DNA of 15,340 nt, taken from an uncultured Burkholderiales bacterium (lineage in GTDB: Bacteria; Pseudomonadota; Gammaproteobacteria; Burkholderiales; Burkholderiaceae_C). This document shows, piece after piece, positions 1 through 6,951 of the stretch. Under the pieces are notes generated by a model. That model worked only from the letters and a program-made list of their open reading frames with translations, was not told the origin of the DNA and searched no databases. Numbering within the stretch: position 1 is the first letter of the stretch; the number at the start of each line of letters is the position of its first letter. The position numbers and the translations under genes were made by a program. Location: assembly GCA_903887655.1 (NCBI GenBank), contig CAISQQ010000441.1, positions 1 to 15,340 on the forward strand, in the 5' to 3' direction.

Positions 1-2807
1 ACCAAGGCCGAGCTGTAAGAGTTGCTGAGACTAGACGCGTTGCTGCCGACCAAGCCGCCAATCTGATAGGTCAAGCGGCCACTGATTTGGCCACTCACGT
101 CAGTATCGGAGATCGTGCTCGAGCCAACCGTCGTCCCCACCAGGCCACCGACATTGAATTTGATCGAGCTGTCCGTTGCACCATTGAACTGCACCGTTTC
201 ATTGGTCAATCCCAAATTGCGAATCAACCCGCTGCTGCCCAGCACCGAGACGAAGCCCACGTTTTCAAGACCAGCGGGCGCCAAATTGGCCGCTGTCACG
301 ATCGATAAATTGGCAATGGTGTGACCCAACCCATCCAAGCGTAGGGCAGCGGGCTCACTAAAAAACGCGCCTTGCGTCGTGCGGTAGTAGCCAATGGGGA
401 CAAACCCAGTGAGCCAGGTGAAGGGGCTCGATGACCAAGTGCTGGTCGCGCTGGCATCGATGTTGCTGCCCAGTACAAAGTTCTTCTGAGTGGGACTGCT
501 CACGGAGAATTGTCCACTCAAGCCCTGCAAAGTCATGACTGCCGGTGGGGTGGTGGCATCTGAACGCTCGCCCAATGCATTGATCACCACCCAAGTGGTT
601 CGCGTGGGGGAATTGAGGGTAAAGAAATTGGGCCCCGCATTGCCCAAGCTCACCGGTGCGTTCACATAATAGTTCGAGTTGCTGCCATAGCCCAATTGCA
701 ACTGAGCCACCTGCGTGGCATCGGCCACGGCGTTGTTCACCCAACTGTAGTTGGCCGCAATGGGCTGATTGATGTAGATGCTCGCTGCTGCCGATAAATT
801 GAGCAAATGGCTCGAGTAGCTGATCGGGTTGGCGATGGTGATATTGCCCGATCCTGTGAAGGACGTGGCCGCCAGAGTCGGCGAGTTGCTCACCGTGACG
901 TTTAAATTGCTGGGGGCGGTGACGGTGACGTTTCCAGCAGTGAGCCAAGATTGCAAATCGAGCGCATTGATGTTGGATTTGTTGGTCAAGCTCAGGGTTC
1001 CAGTGTTGACCAAGGGGCTGTTGGCGCCCAGGGTTGCGCTGCCACTGAGCACCATCGTGCCAGCGGTGATGGTGGTCGTGCCGGTGTAGCTGTTGTTGGC
1101 GGTCATGAAGAGCGAGTTTCCCGGCATATTCATGCCGACATTGCCAGCACCCGTGATGATGCCAGACCACACGGAGGTGGCCCCGGCATTGATATTCAAG
1201 CTCGAGCCCTTGGACAAGGTGACGCTGGAGCCTGTGTTGATGACTTGTCCCGATGAGGCCAGCGTCAACGCATTGCCCGAGTTGATCGAAATGGGGCTGG
1301 CCACGGTGATGGTCCCCGAGGACATCCCCGCTGTTTGATCATTGGTGGTGGTGATGGTGATGTTGTTTTGAGCAAGCAAGTTTTGCAATGTGGTGACATT
1401 GATGGTCGTGAAGTTGTCTGCACTCGTTGGGGTCAGGCTCGAGTTGAGATTGAGGTAAGCGGCGTCAGCATCGCTGCTGATCGTGACATTGGAGGGATCG
1501 AGCAGCCATGTACCGGTGCTGCCCTGTGGCGCCGAGGTGCTCACTTGTGCGCCATCGACCTGGAGCTGGGAGCCCGATGTCTCGACTTGTCCACCATGGC
1601 CCGTATTTTTTCCACCCTGGGCTTTGATGACCCCTTGCACCGACGTCAGACTGCCTGGATTGTTCAGATCGCTTTTGAGCACCACCGTGCCGCCATCGCC
1701 GTCGACGCTGGCACTGGCGTCCACCTGAGCTTGGGGTTGCATCGTGACACGGGTGGCGGGGCGCAAGTCGCTGGCCCCTGGCCAAGCACCACCCACCAAT
1801 ATTTGGCCTCCGCCCAATGGGCCGGTGGCATTCATGACGCTGGTGCTCGCCAAGTTGATCTCGTTGGCCTCCAAAACGATGCGTCCTCCTTTGGCGGTCA
1901 TGCTGCTCGCTTCGAGCGTTCCGGTATTGTTGATGACCCCGCCTTGGAGTTGATTCAAGGCGTAGGCAGACAGGAGGATTTGACCGCCAGGCGCCTTGAC
2001 CGCCAGTTGATTGGAGATCAAACTCGAGATGGCGCTGGGTGTGGTGGTGATGCCCGACAAACTGCTGCCACCCACCACGTTCAAGGTGATGGCCTCACCA
2101 GACGCCATGGCGACCGTGCCCAAATTGGCAACCACCACTCCCGCATTTCTGACTTGTGGTGCGAGCAAGGCGATGTAGCTGCCCATGGAGGCGTTGAGGT
2201 TGCCCTCGTTGATGATGCCGCCCTTTGCACCATTTCGATTGAAAGTCCAGCGACCCGACATGAAGTCCTCGTCCGACAGACTTGAGGAGGTGACACTCAG
2301 GGCACCCACATCCACACTGGCAGTGGGAGAGAAATAAAACCCGCTGGGGTTGCTCAAAAATAGTTGGCCGTTGGACTTGATGTGCCCAAATATTTGACTC
2401 GGGTTGCTGTCCAAGATGCGATTCAAGAGACTTGAACTCGCCGAGGGCTGGATGAAATTGACTTGTGCGTTTTGTCCGACATTGAAGCTCTCCCAGTTGA
2501 TCACCGCACTGGGTGTGGTTTGGAGCACGGTCATTTGTGCCGCGTTGCTTTGGAGCGTTTGCGACACGCTCACGCTGCCTTGTGCCACAGCCGAGAGTTT
2601 GGGCAACTGTGCATTCACGGGCGGGGCTGGCTGAGTCTGTGCCAGTGCGACCCCGCCCAGCAGCCCATTCAATGCCCCCAGCCCTGAGCTCAACAGTTGA
2701 CGCCAGTGCAAGGCGGACAAGTCAGCGGCTTTGCACCCGCTGTCGGCCCGCATGAATGGGAAGCCTCGCAGCACCCCTCTTAAACTCGCCAGAAACATCG
2801 CGCGCAT
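1..2807 (-). CDS. Filamentous haemagglutinin-like exoprotein (two-partner secretion type), N-terminal 935 codons, cut by window edge
   Basis: Large surface or secreted protein, probably an adhesin exported by a TpsB/FhaC-type outer-membrane pore. I translated this frame across the window: it stays open for 935 codons and runs off the left edge. The ATG at 2807 follows GGGGAG at 7-nt spacing. Residues 1-56 form an extended signal peptide, with hydrophobic GLGALNGLLGGVALA and probable cleavage after A56. Residues about 75-330 are the TPS (haemagglutination activity) domain, with VNFIQPSASS near 116, NRILDSNPSQIFG at 129-141 and the NPSG turn at 153-156. WLLDP at 434-438 and an autotransporter-associated beta-strand repeat (NNSYTGTTTITAGTMVLSG, about 570-590) follow. 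GLUG-type repeats begin near the left edge: GLGHTIANLSI at about 826 and GGLVG at 887 and 917, 30 residues apart. The body is rich in Gly, Ser, Thr and Asn and has almost no Cys, as in beta-helical exoproteins. The C-terminus and any transporter gene lie outside. The family call is firm; the ligand is unknown. Confidence 0.93.
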   Translation of the reverse strand, partial: MRAMFLASLRGVLRGFPFMRADSGCKAADLSALHWRQLLSSGLGALNGLLGGVALAQTQPAPPVNAQLPKLSAVAQGSVSVSQTLQSNAAQMTVLQTTPSAVINWESFNVGQNAQVNFIQPSASSSLLNRILDSNPSQIFGHIKSNGQLFLSNPSGFYFSPTASVDVGALSVTSSSLSDEDFMSGRWTFNRNGAKGGIINEGNLNASMGSYIALLAPQVRNAGVVVANLGTVAMASGEAITLNVVGGSSLSGITTTPSAISSLISNQLAVKAPGGQILLSAYALNQLQGGVINNTGTLEASSMTAKGGRIVLEANEINLASTSVMNATGPLGGGQILVGGAWPGASDLRPATRVTMQPQAQVDASASVDGDGGTVVLKSDLNNPGSLTSVQGVIKAQGGKNTGHGGQVETSGSQLQVDGAQVSTSAPQGSTGTWLLDPSNVTISSDADAAYLNLNSSLTPTSADNFTTINVTTLQNLLAQNNITITTTNDQTAGMSSGTITVASPISINSGNALTLASSGQVINTGSSVTLSKGSSLNINAGATSVWSGIITGAGNVGMNMPGNSLFMTANNSYTGTTTITAGTMVLSGSATLGANSPLVNTGTLSLTNKSNINALDLQSWLTAGNVTVTAPSNLNVTVSNSPTLAATSFTGSGNITIANPISYSSHLLNLSAAASIYINQPIAANYSWVNNAVADATQVAQLQLGYGSNSNYYVNAPVSLGNAGPNFFTLNSPTRTTWVVINALGERSDATTPPAVMTLQGLSGQFSVSSPTQKNFVLGSNIDASATSTWSSSPFTWLTGFVPIGYYRTTQGAFFSEPAALRLDGLGHTIANLSIVTAANLAPAGLENVGFVSVLGSSGLIRNLGLTNETVQFNGATDSSIKFNVGGLVGTTVGSSTISDTDVSGQISGRLTYQIGGLVGSNASSLSNSYSSAL

Positions 2808-2825
2808 TTCGTGTCTCCCCATCTG

Positions 2826-2843
2826 AAAAAGGCACCCAGTGCC
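2826..2843 (-). terminator. Terminator-like hairpin in the adhesin leader (possible attenuator)
   Basis: Read on the minus strand, GGCACTGGGTGCC forms a perfect 5-bp stem with a 3-nt loop and is followed at once by TTTTT, the form of a small intrinsic terminator. It lies between the AT-rich promoter region and the Shine-Dalgarno of the adhesin gene, ending 18 nt before the ATG. It could attenuate adhesin transcription or shape the leader RNA. The short stem keeps confidence moderate. Confidence 0.45.
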
Positions 2844-2892
2844 GTTCAAAGAAGTTCACCCGCTCATCTGCTCAAAAGAGGATGGAAAAAAG

Positions 2893-2923
2893 GTAATTCG
2901 TTATAATAACCATAATGAATTAC
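2893..2923. promoter_or_regulatory. 12-bp AT-rich inverted repeat, candidate operator
   Basis: The left arm GTAATTCGTTAT (2893-2904) and right arm ATAATGAATTAC (2912-2923) are reverse complements except for one position, with a 7-nt spacer. The repeat sits inside the AT-rich stretch upstream of the adhesin gene. A protein-binding operator is more likely than a terminator, since neither side has a GC-rich stem. I do not recognise the motif as belonging to a named regulator. Confidence 0.45.
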
Positions 2924-3079
2924 TATTTTCGCTATTAATATAACATAAAGTAGTATTTATTAGGGGTAATGATCAATTCAGTCCCCCAACACACGTGAAA
3001 TGGATCGCCATGTCGACTCCAGTGCGCCCCGTGGCCAAGGGCGCAGGAGTCATCAAACCCAATGCAACGCGTGAGATTT

Positions 3080-3121
3080 TTGATGCACATCAAAACGCCG
3101 ATCCGCTCGTGCACCTACCAT
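3080..3121 (+). promoter_or_regulatory. FNR/ANR box and class II promoter for usp
   Basis: TTGATGCACATCAA at 3080-3093 is a perfect FNR/ANR consensus (TTGAT-N4-ATCAA). TACCAT at 3116-3121 is a fair -10 element. A start point near 3128 would put the box centre (3086.5) at -41.5, the classical spacing for FNR-activated promoters. The box lies 60 bp upstream of the chosen usp ATG. This predicts induction under low oxygen, as is known for ANR-controlled usp genes in Pseudomonas. Confidence 0.8.
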
Positions 3122-3153
3122 CCAAGCATCCACTCCAAGGAAGAGGTGACTTC

Positions 3154-3597
3154 ATGTACAACAAAATTTTGATCTGCAACGATGGCTCGAGCTTGTCCAA
3201 ACGCGCGGTGACTCACGCTTTGCAACTGGCCAAATTGATGGATGCAGAGGTCCTCATCCTCAAAGTCATCCCACGGGTGATCGAATCCCATTTTGATGGG
3301 GCCATGGCGCTCAGAGCCACAGAGATCGCACGCATCGAGAAGAGTTGGGCCAAAGCGGCCCATGAGGTGGTGGATCAAGACCAAGTGAAGGCCCAAAAAA
3401 TGGGCCTGAAAGCCCAGGCGATGGTGGCCAAGTCCGACATCATCTACAAGGCGATCATTGAGGTGGCCACCAAGAAAAAAGCCGACCTGATTGTGATGGC
3501 TTCACACGGTCGGCAGGGTATCCAAAAGTTAATTTTGGGCAGCGAAACTCAAAACGTACTCACGCACTCGAAAATTCCCGTCCTCGTGCTGCGTTGA
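3154..3597 (+). CDS. Universal stress protein, UspA family (147 aa)
   Basis: Single-domain cytoplasmic Usp, likely an ATP-binding survival protein for energy or oxygen limitation. The N-terminal strand MYNKILICNDGS is typical, and residues MASHGRQG followed by LILGSET near the C-terminus fit the ATP loop (small residue-2x-G-9x-G-S; the first glycine is Ala here, which is common). The chain ends with the usual KIPVLVLR strand. At 147 residues it matches the family. I chose the ATG at 3154 because GAGGTGA lies just upstream at good spacing, the UspA domain begins there, and the FNR box and -10 lie directly before it; longer starts at 2995 or 3010 would swallow that promoter. It converges on the aldo/keto reductase with only 23 bp between stop codons and no convincing terminator. 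Confidence 0.92.
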   Translation: MYNKILICNDGSSLSKRAVTHALQLAKLMDAEVLILKVIPRVIESHFDGAMALRATEIARIEKSWAKAAHEVVDQDQVKAQKMGLKAQAMVAKSDIIYKAIIEVATKKKADLIVMASHGRQGIQKLILGSETQNVLTHSKIPVLVLR

Positions 3598-3620
3598 GTT
3601 GATGTCGCCTCGGTGGGGCG

Positions 3621-4622
3621 TCAAGCAAACTCCTCGGTGTCGACCTCCATGGAGCTTTGCGCGTTGTAGCGGTTGCCGCTGACCGTTTGGTGATTGATCA
3701 AGGCTTCTAGTTTTTGCATCACCGCTTCACTCAAGCGCAAAGAAGACGCCGCCAAATTCTCCTCCAGGTGCAAAATGTTTTGCGTGCCTGGGATTGCCAC
3801 CAAGCCAGGCTCCTTGGTCAATAGCCAAGCCAGTGCCAACTGCGCTGGGGTGCAGTGCTGCTCGCGAGCAATGGCTAAAAAGGGCACCAAGAGCTTTTGA
3901 TTGGCTGCCAAATTCGCCGCCTCAAAACGCGGCATGGCGCGCCGAATGTCCTTGGCCTCCAACGTCTCACTTTGGAGATCGCTCGAACACAGGAATCCTC
4001 GTGCAACGGGACTGAAGGCCACAAAAGTAGCCCCGATGTCGCGACATGTTTTGAGCACAGCGATCTCAGGGTTTCGGGTCCACAAGGAATACTCGGTTTG
4101 AACGGCCGCGATGGGGTGCACGGCATGAGCGCGCAAAATGCTGGGGGCGGACACCTCACTCAAGCCAATTGTCCTTACTTTGCCCGCTTTGACCAAGTCG
4201 CTCAAAGCCCCAACACTTTCCTCAATGGGAATCTTTTTATCCCATCGGTGCAAATAGTACAAATCAATGACCTCGGTTTGCAGCCGCTTCAACGAGTCCT
4301 CACAGTTGCGCCGAATCACCTCAGGCCTGCCGTCTATCACACGCTTGACACCATCGGGAAACTCTACACCGGCCATACCGCCTTTGGAGCACAAAGTGAT
4401 CTCCGAGCGATGGGACTTGAGCAAAGGGCCCAACAGCGTTTCGTTGGCACCAAAACCGTAGAGGGCAGCCGTATCGAACAAGTTCACCCCCAAATCCAAG
4501 GCGCGGTAAACCACCTTGGCCGCTTGCTCAGGCGTTGGTGGTACACCATAAGCGTGGCTTAAGTTCATGCACCCCATGCCAATGGGGTTGACTTGGAAAG
4601 GTCCGATGGAGCGCTGGGTCAT
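3621..4622 (-). CDS. Aldo/keto reductase (333 aa), last gene of the protocatechuate array
   Basis: NAD(P)H-dependent oxidoreductase with a TIM-barrel AKR fold, cytoplasmic. The catalytic tetrad is visible: D50 and Y55 in FDTAALYG, K80 in SKGG and H125 in LYYLHRWD. GLSEVSAPSI, the QTEYSLW strand and the C-terminal cofactor segment AIPGTQNILHLEENL also fit. The length is typical of full AKRs. GAGG lies 9 nt before the ATG. The gene starts 42 bp after the ligC stop on the same strand, so it is probably co-transcribed with the lig genes. It is not a required step of the 4,5-cleavage route; it could handle an aromatic aldehyde or ketone or a toxic semialdehyde, but the substrate cannot be read from sequence. 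Confidence 0.9.
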   Translation of the reverse strand: MTQRSIGPFQVNPIGMGCMNLSHAYGVPPTPEQAAKVVYRALDLGVNLFDTAALYGFGANETLLGPLLKSHRSEITLCSKGGMAGVEFPDGVKRVIDGRPEVIRRNCEDSLKRLQTEVIDLYYLHRWDKKIPIEESVGALSDLVKAGKVRTIGLSEVSAPSILRAHAVHPIAAVQTEYSLWTRNPEIAVLKTCRDIGATFVAFSPVARGFLCSSDLQSETLEAKDIRRAMPRFEAANLAANQKLLVPFLAIAREQHCTPAQLALAWLLTKEPGLVAIPGTQNILHLEENLAASSLRLSEAVMQKLEALINHQTVSGNRYNAQSSMEVDTEEFA

Positions 4623-4664
4623 GGTGAGTGCCTCAAGTGAAACAAAGTCGAAGGGACAAAGATC

Positions 4665-5618
4665 TCAATGCCCCATTTGCACTTCACAGTCGTGCAAGAC
4701 CTGATAGCAGGCCAACACATTGGACACACTCGAGATGGGCTCGCGCCCTTCACGGATGGCTCCAAAGAACTCGCGGTCTTGCAGCTCAATACCGTTCAAA
4801 CTGACCGCCACTTTCGAGACATCGATTTGCTCTTCTTTGCCGTTGTACAAATCATCGTACTTGGCCAAATAGGTGCCCGTGTCCCCAATGTAGCGAAACC
4901 AGGTACCCAAGGGGCCATCGTTGTTGAAAGACAATGACAAGGTGCAAATGGCGCCATTCGCTGCTTTGAGCTGAATGCTCATGTCCATGGCGATCCCCAA
5001 GGCGGGGTGGATCGGGCCTTGCACAGCATGGGCTTTGACGACGGGGCTGCCACACTGATACGCGAACAAATCAACCGTATGCGCCGCATGGTGCCACAGC
5101 AAGTGATCGGTCCAACTTCTGGGTTGACCCAAGGCATTCATATTGGTGCGGCGGAAAAAGTAAGTTTGGACATCCATTTGTTGAATGTTGAACTCACCGG
5201 CCTTGATCTTTTGATGAACCCACTGGTGTGAGGGGTTAAAGCGGCGCGTGTGGCCGGCCATGGCCACCAAACCGGTGGACTTTTGCAAGGCCACAATGGC
5301 TTTGGCGTCGTCGAGTTTGTCGGCCATCGGAATTTCAACTTGCACGTGCTTGCCTGCTCTCAAGCAAGCCATGGTTTGCTGGGCGTGCATTTGTGTGGGG
5401 GTGCACAAAATAACCGCATCGACTTCCGGGATGGCCAAACTGTCGGCCAAGTCAGTGCTCACATGACCAATGCCATATTTGGTGGCGATTTCTTGGGTTT
5501 TACCCAACTCTCGTCCCACCAAAGAGATGACTTCAACGCCATCGATGTTTTTAATACCATCCAAGTGCTTGGAGCCAAAAGCGCCAGCACCCGCCAGAGC
5601 CACTTTAATCGTTTTCAT
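4665..5618 (-). CDS. ligC: 4-carboxy-2-hydroxymuconate-6-semialdehyde dehydrogenase (LigC/PmdC, 317 aa)
   Basis: Oxidises the cyclic hemiacetal of 4-carboxy-2-hydroxymuconate-6-semialdehyde, the LigAB product, to 2-pyrone-4,6-dicarboxylate with NAD(P)+. It has a GFO/IDH/MocA fold: a Rossmann motif GAGAFG at residues 10-15, then TPTQMHAQQ at 73-81, then EIPMAD at 95-100 where many family members carry EKP. The C-terminal domain includes WTDHLLWHHAAHTVDLF. Length matches characterised LigC (about 315 aa). AGGA precedes the ATG by 7 nt. It lies 33 bp downstream of ligB, and its place directly after ligAB is what turns a general family match into a specific assignment. The isoleucine replacing lysine in EKP is noted as odd. 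Confidence 0.92.
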   Translation of the reverse strand: MKTIKVALAGAGAFGSKHLDGIKNIDGVEVISLVGRELGKTQEIATKYGIGHVSTDLADSLAIPEVDAVILCTPTQMHAQQTMACLRAGKHVQVEIPMADKLDDAKAIVALQKSTGLVAMAGHTRRFNPSHQWVHQKIKAGEFNIQQMDVQTYFFRRTNMNALGQPRSWTDHLLWHHAAHTVDLFAYQCGSPVVKAHAVQGPIHPALGIAMDMSIQLKAANGAICTLSLSFNNDGPLGTWFRYIGDTGTYLAKYDDLYNGKEEQIDVSKVAVSLNGIELQDREFFGAIREGREPISSVSNVLACYQVLHDCEVQMGH

Positions 5619-5651
5619 GCGAGTTCCTGTCCGTCTATAAAAAGTAAAAAA

Positions 5652-6506
5652 TCAACCGTTTTTCAAAATCGCGTGACCCACTGCTGTATTGGAAGCGGGG
5701 ACGTGATAAAAGCGGTGCATGAGTTGGGCTTTCGCGCCGCCATTGACGTCGGCCATGGCGCCACGCGCAATCAACCACATCACCAGCTCAATACCTTCGC
5801 TGCCTGCGTCGCGCACATAGTCAATATGAGGAATGGCCGCAGCCGCCTCAGGATCACTGATGAGCAAATCCATAAAGCGCGCATCAAACTCCTTGTTGAT
5901 CAACCCCGCGCGCGGTCCCTGCAATTGATGGCTCATGCCACCCGTGCCCCAGATCTGAACGTTCAAGGGCTGATCAAAACTCTCGATGGCTCGACCAATC
6001 GCCTGACCCAACTGAAAACAGCGCTTACCGCTGGGCACAGGGTATTGCACCACGTTCACCGCAAAGGGGATCACAGGGCAAGGCCAAGCAGTGGGTTGAC
6101 CACACATCAAGGACAAAGGCACCGTCAAGCCATGGTCGACATCCATTTTGTTCACAATGGTCAAATCAAAGTCTTGTTGAATGACCGAGTGAGCAATGTG
6201 ACTGGCCAACTCCGGATGCCCAATCACTTTGGGCACGGGCCTGGGGCCCCAACCCTCGTCAGCGGGTTGAAATTCAGCCGCACAGCCAATGGCAAAGGTG
6301 GGGATGATATCCAAGCTGAACGCGGTGGCGTGATCGTTGTAGACCAAGAAAACAACATCGGGGGTGTTGTCCTTCATCCATTGCTTGGAGTACTCGTAAC
6401 CCTTAAAGAGGGGTTGCCAATACGGCTCTGCCGATTTACCCAGGTCAAGGGCCGCACCAATGGCGGGGACGTGGGAGGTGTAAACGCTCGCTGTGAGATG
6501 TGCCAT
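5652..6506 (-). CDS. ligB: Protocatechuate 4,5-dioxygenase beta (catalytic) subunit (LigB/PmdB, 284 aa)
   Basis: Extradiol ring cleavage of protocatechuate by Fe(II) and O2, giving 4-carboxy-2-hydroxymuconate semialdehyde; works as a complex with LigA. The LigB-fold residues are visible: H12 (YTSHVPAIG) and H59 (YNDHATAF) as iron ligands, H193 (GTGGMSHQL) as the catalytic histidine, and E240 (GIELVMW) as the third iron ligand. The last three are offset by two from the H61, H195 and E242 of Sphingobium LigB. The DVDHGLTVPL segment is at 122-131. At 284 residues it is slightly shorter than the 302-residue Sphingobium protein. The ATG directly abuts the ligA stop (TGAATG), with AAGGAG inside ligA 8 nt upstream, which suggests coupled translation and equal subunits. 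Confidence 0.97.
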   Translation of the reverse strand: MAHLTASVYTSHVPAIGAALDLGKSAEPYWQPLFKGYEYSKQWMKDNTPDVVFLVYNDHATAFSLDIIPTFAIGCAAEFQPADEGWGPRPVPKVIGHPELASHIAHSVIQQDFDLTIVNKMDVDHGLTVPLSLMCGQPTAWPCPVIPFAVNVVQYPVPSGKRCFQLGQAIGRAIESFDQPLNVQIWGTGGMSHQLQGPRAGLINKEFDARFMDLLISDPEAAAAIPHIDYVRDAGSEGIELVMWLIARGAMADVNGGAKAQLMHRFYHVPASNTAVGHAILKNG

Positions 6507-6950
6507 TCAATGGGCTCCTTGGGGTGAATGTTGTCCCTGAGGTTGACGGTGGGCTTGCGCATCCCCATCTTCCCCGACGACACGGTTACCGACAACACTT
6601 CTGCCGCCTTTGATCATCATATCGCGATACTCTTCTTCGGTCATACCTGTCATGCTGCCAGCCATTTGCTGAAAACTTTTGCCATCGGTGGCACCAATTT
6701 TGGCCAAGAAATAGATATTCCCACCCAAAGCGATACAGCGATTCAAATCACGATCCAGCACCGCTTGTTTTTGCTCCTCGCTCATGGCCCACTGGTCGAG
6801 GTAAGCACGCTCATTGGCCTTGAACACCTCGCGGTTTTCATGCTTCATGAGCGTCATGCAAAACTGGTTCAACCAGTAACCTTTGCGAGACTGCTCGGCA
6901 TCAAAGATGGTGGTGCCAGGCACATCCAAATACGGTTTATCGAGTGCCAT
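6507..6950 (-). CDS. ligA: Protocatechuate 4,5-dioxygenase alpha subunit (LigA/PmdA, 147 aa)
   Basis: Small subunit that closes over the LigB active site. Conserved LigA segments are plain: PGTTIFDAEQSRKGYWLNQF (residues 11-30), LMKHENREVFKANERAYLDQW, GGNIYFLAKIGATDGKSFQ, and AGSMTGMTEEEYRDMMIKGG. The frame is open further upstream to an ATG at 7061, but that stretch lies inside ligI. The ATG at 6950 has GAGGAG before it and gives a family-sized protein (Sphingobium LigA is 139 aa). The start lies 1 nt after the ligI stop, and the stop abuts the ligB ATG. Compared with Sphingobium LigA the N-terminus is about nine residues shorter and the C-terminus ends in a Gln/His-rich tail (QAHRQPQGQHSPQGAH). 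Confidence 0.95.
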   Translation of the reverse strand: MALDKPYLDVPGTTIFDAEQSRKGYWLNQFCMTLMKHENREVFKANERAYLDQWAMSEEQKQAVLDRDLNRCIALGGNIYFLAKIGATDGKSFQQMAGSMTGMTEEEYRDMMIKGGRSVVGNRVVGEDGDAQAHRQPQGQHSPQGAH

Positions 6951-6951
6951 C

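Larger units (their letters stand above)
2808..3153. other. Divergent intergenic region between adhesin and usp genes
   Basis: There is no gene here. About 2881-2985 is strikingly AT-rich compared with its surroundings and probably carries the adhesin promoter, but several -10-like hexamers overlap and I cannot pick one. The usp-side half (about 3000-3153) returns to normal composition and holds an FNR/ANR box with a -10 element. An open frame continues upstream of usp to an ATG at 2995, but I read it as non-coding because it would place the regulatory site inside the gene and add 53 residues to a normal-length UspA domain. Confidence 0.6.

Noticed and set aside
358..1170. 270-codon His-rich frame on the minus strand
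   Set aside because: It is out of frame with the adhesin, whose frame is open throughout; its His/Gln/Trp-rich composition is typical of a shifted reading.
1335..2285. 316-codon open frame on the plus strand
   Set aside because: It lies wholly opposite the adhesin frame, has no recognisable domain, and the minus frame shows a full TPS domain over the same bases.
2995..3153. N-terminal extension of usp
   Set aside because: It would cover a perfect FNR/ANR box and -10 element and add 53 residues to a complete UspA domain; the strong ribosome site is just before 3154.
3603..3623. Imperfect hairpin between the convergent usp and aldo/keto reductase genes (TGTCGCC/GGCGTCA)
   Set aside because: It has one mismatch in a 7-bp stem, no T-run on either strand, and overlaps the reductase stop codon; too weak to call a terminator.
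5250..6527. 425-codon plus-strand frame antisense to ligB and ligC
   Set aside because: The minus strand here encodes two enzymes with all catalytic residues; the antisense frame is explained by codon bias and has no domain.
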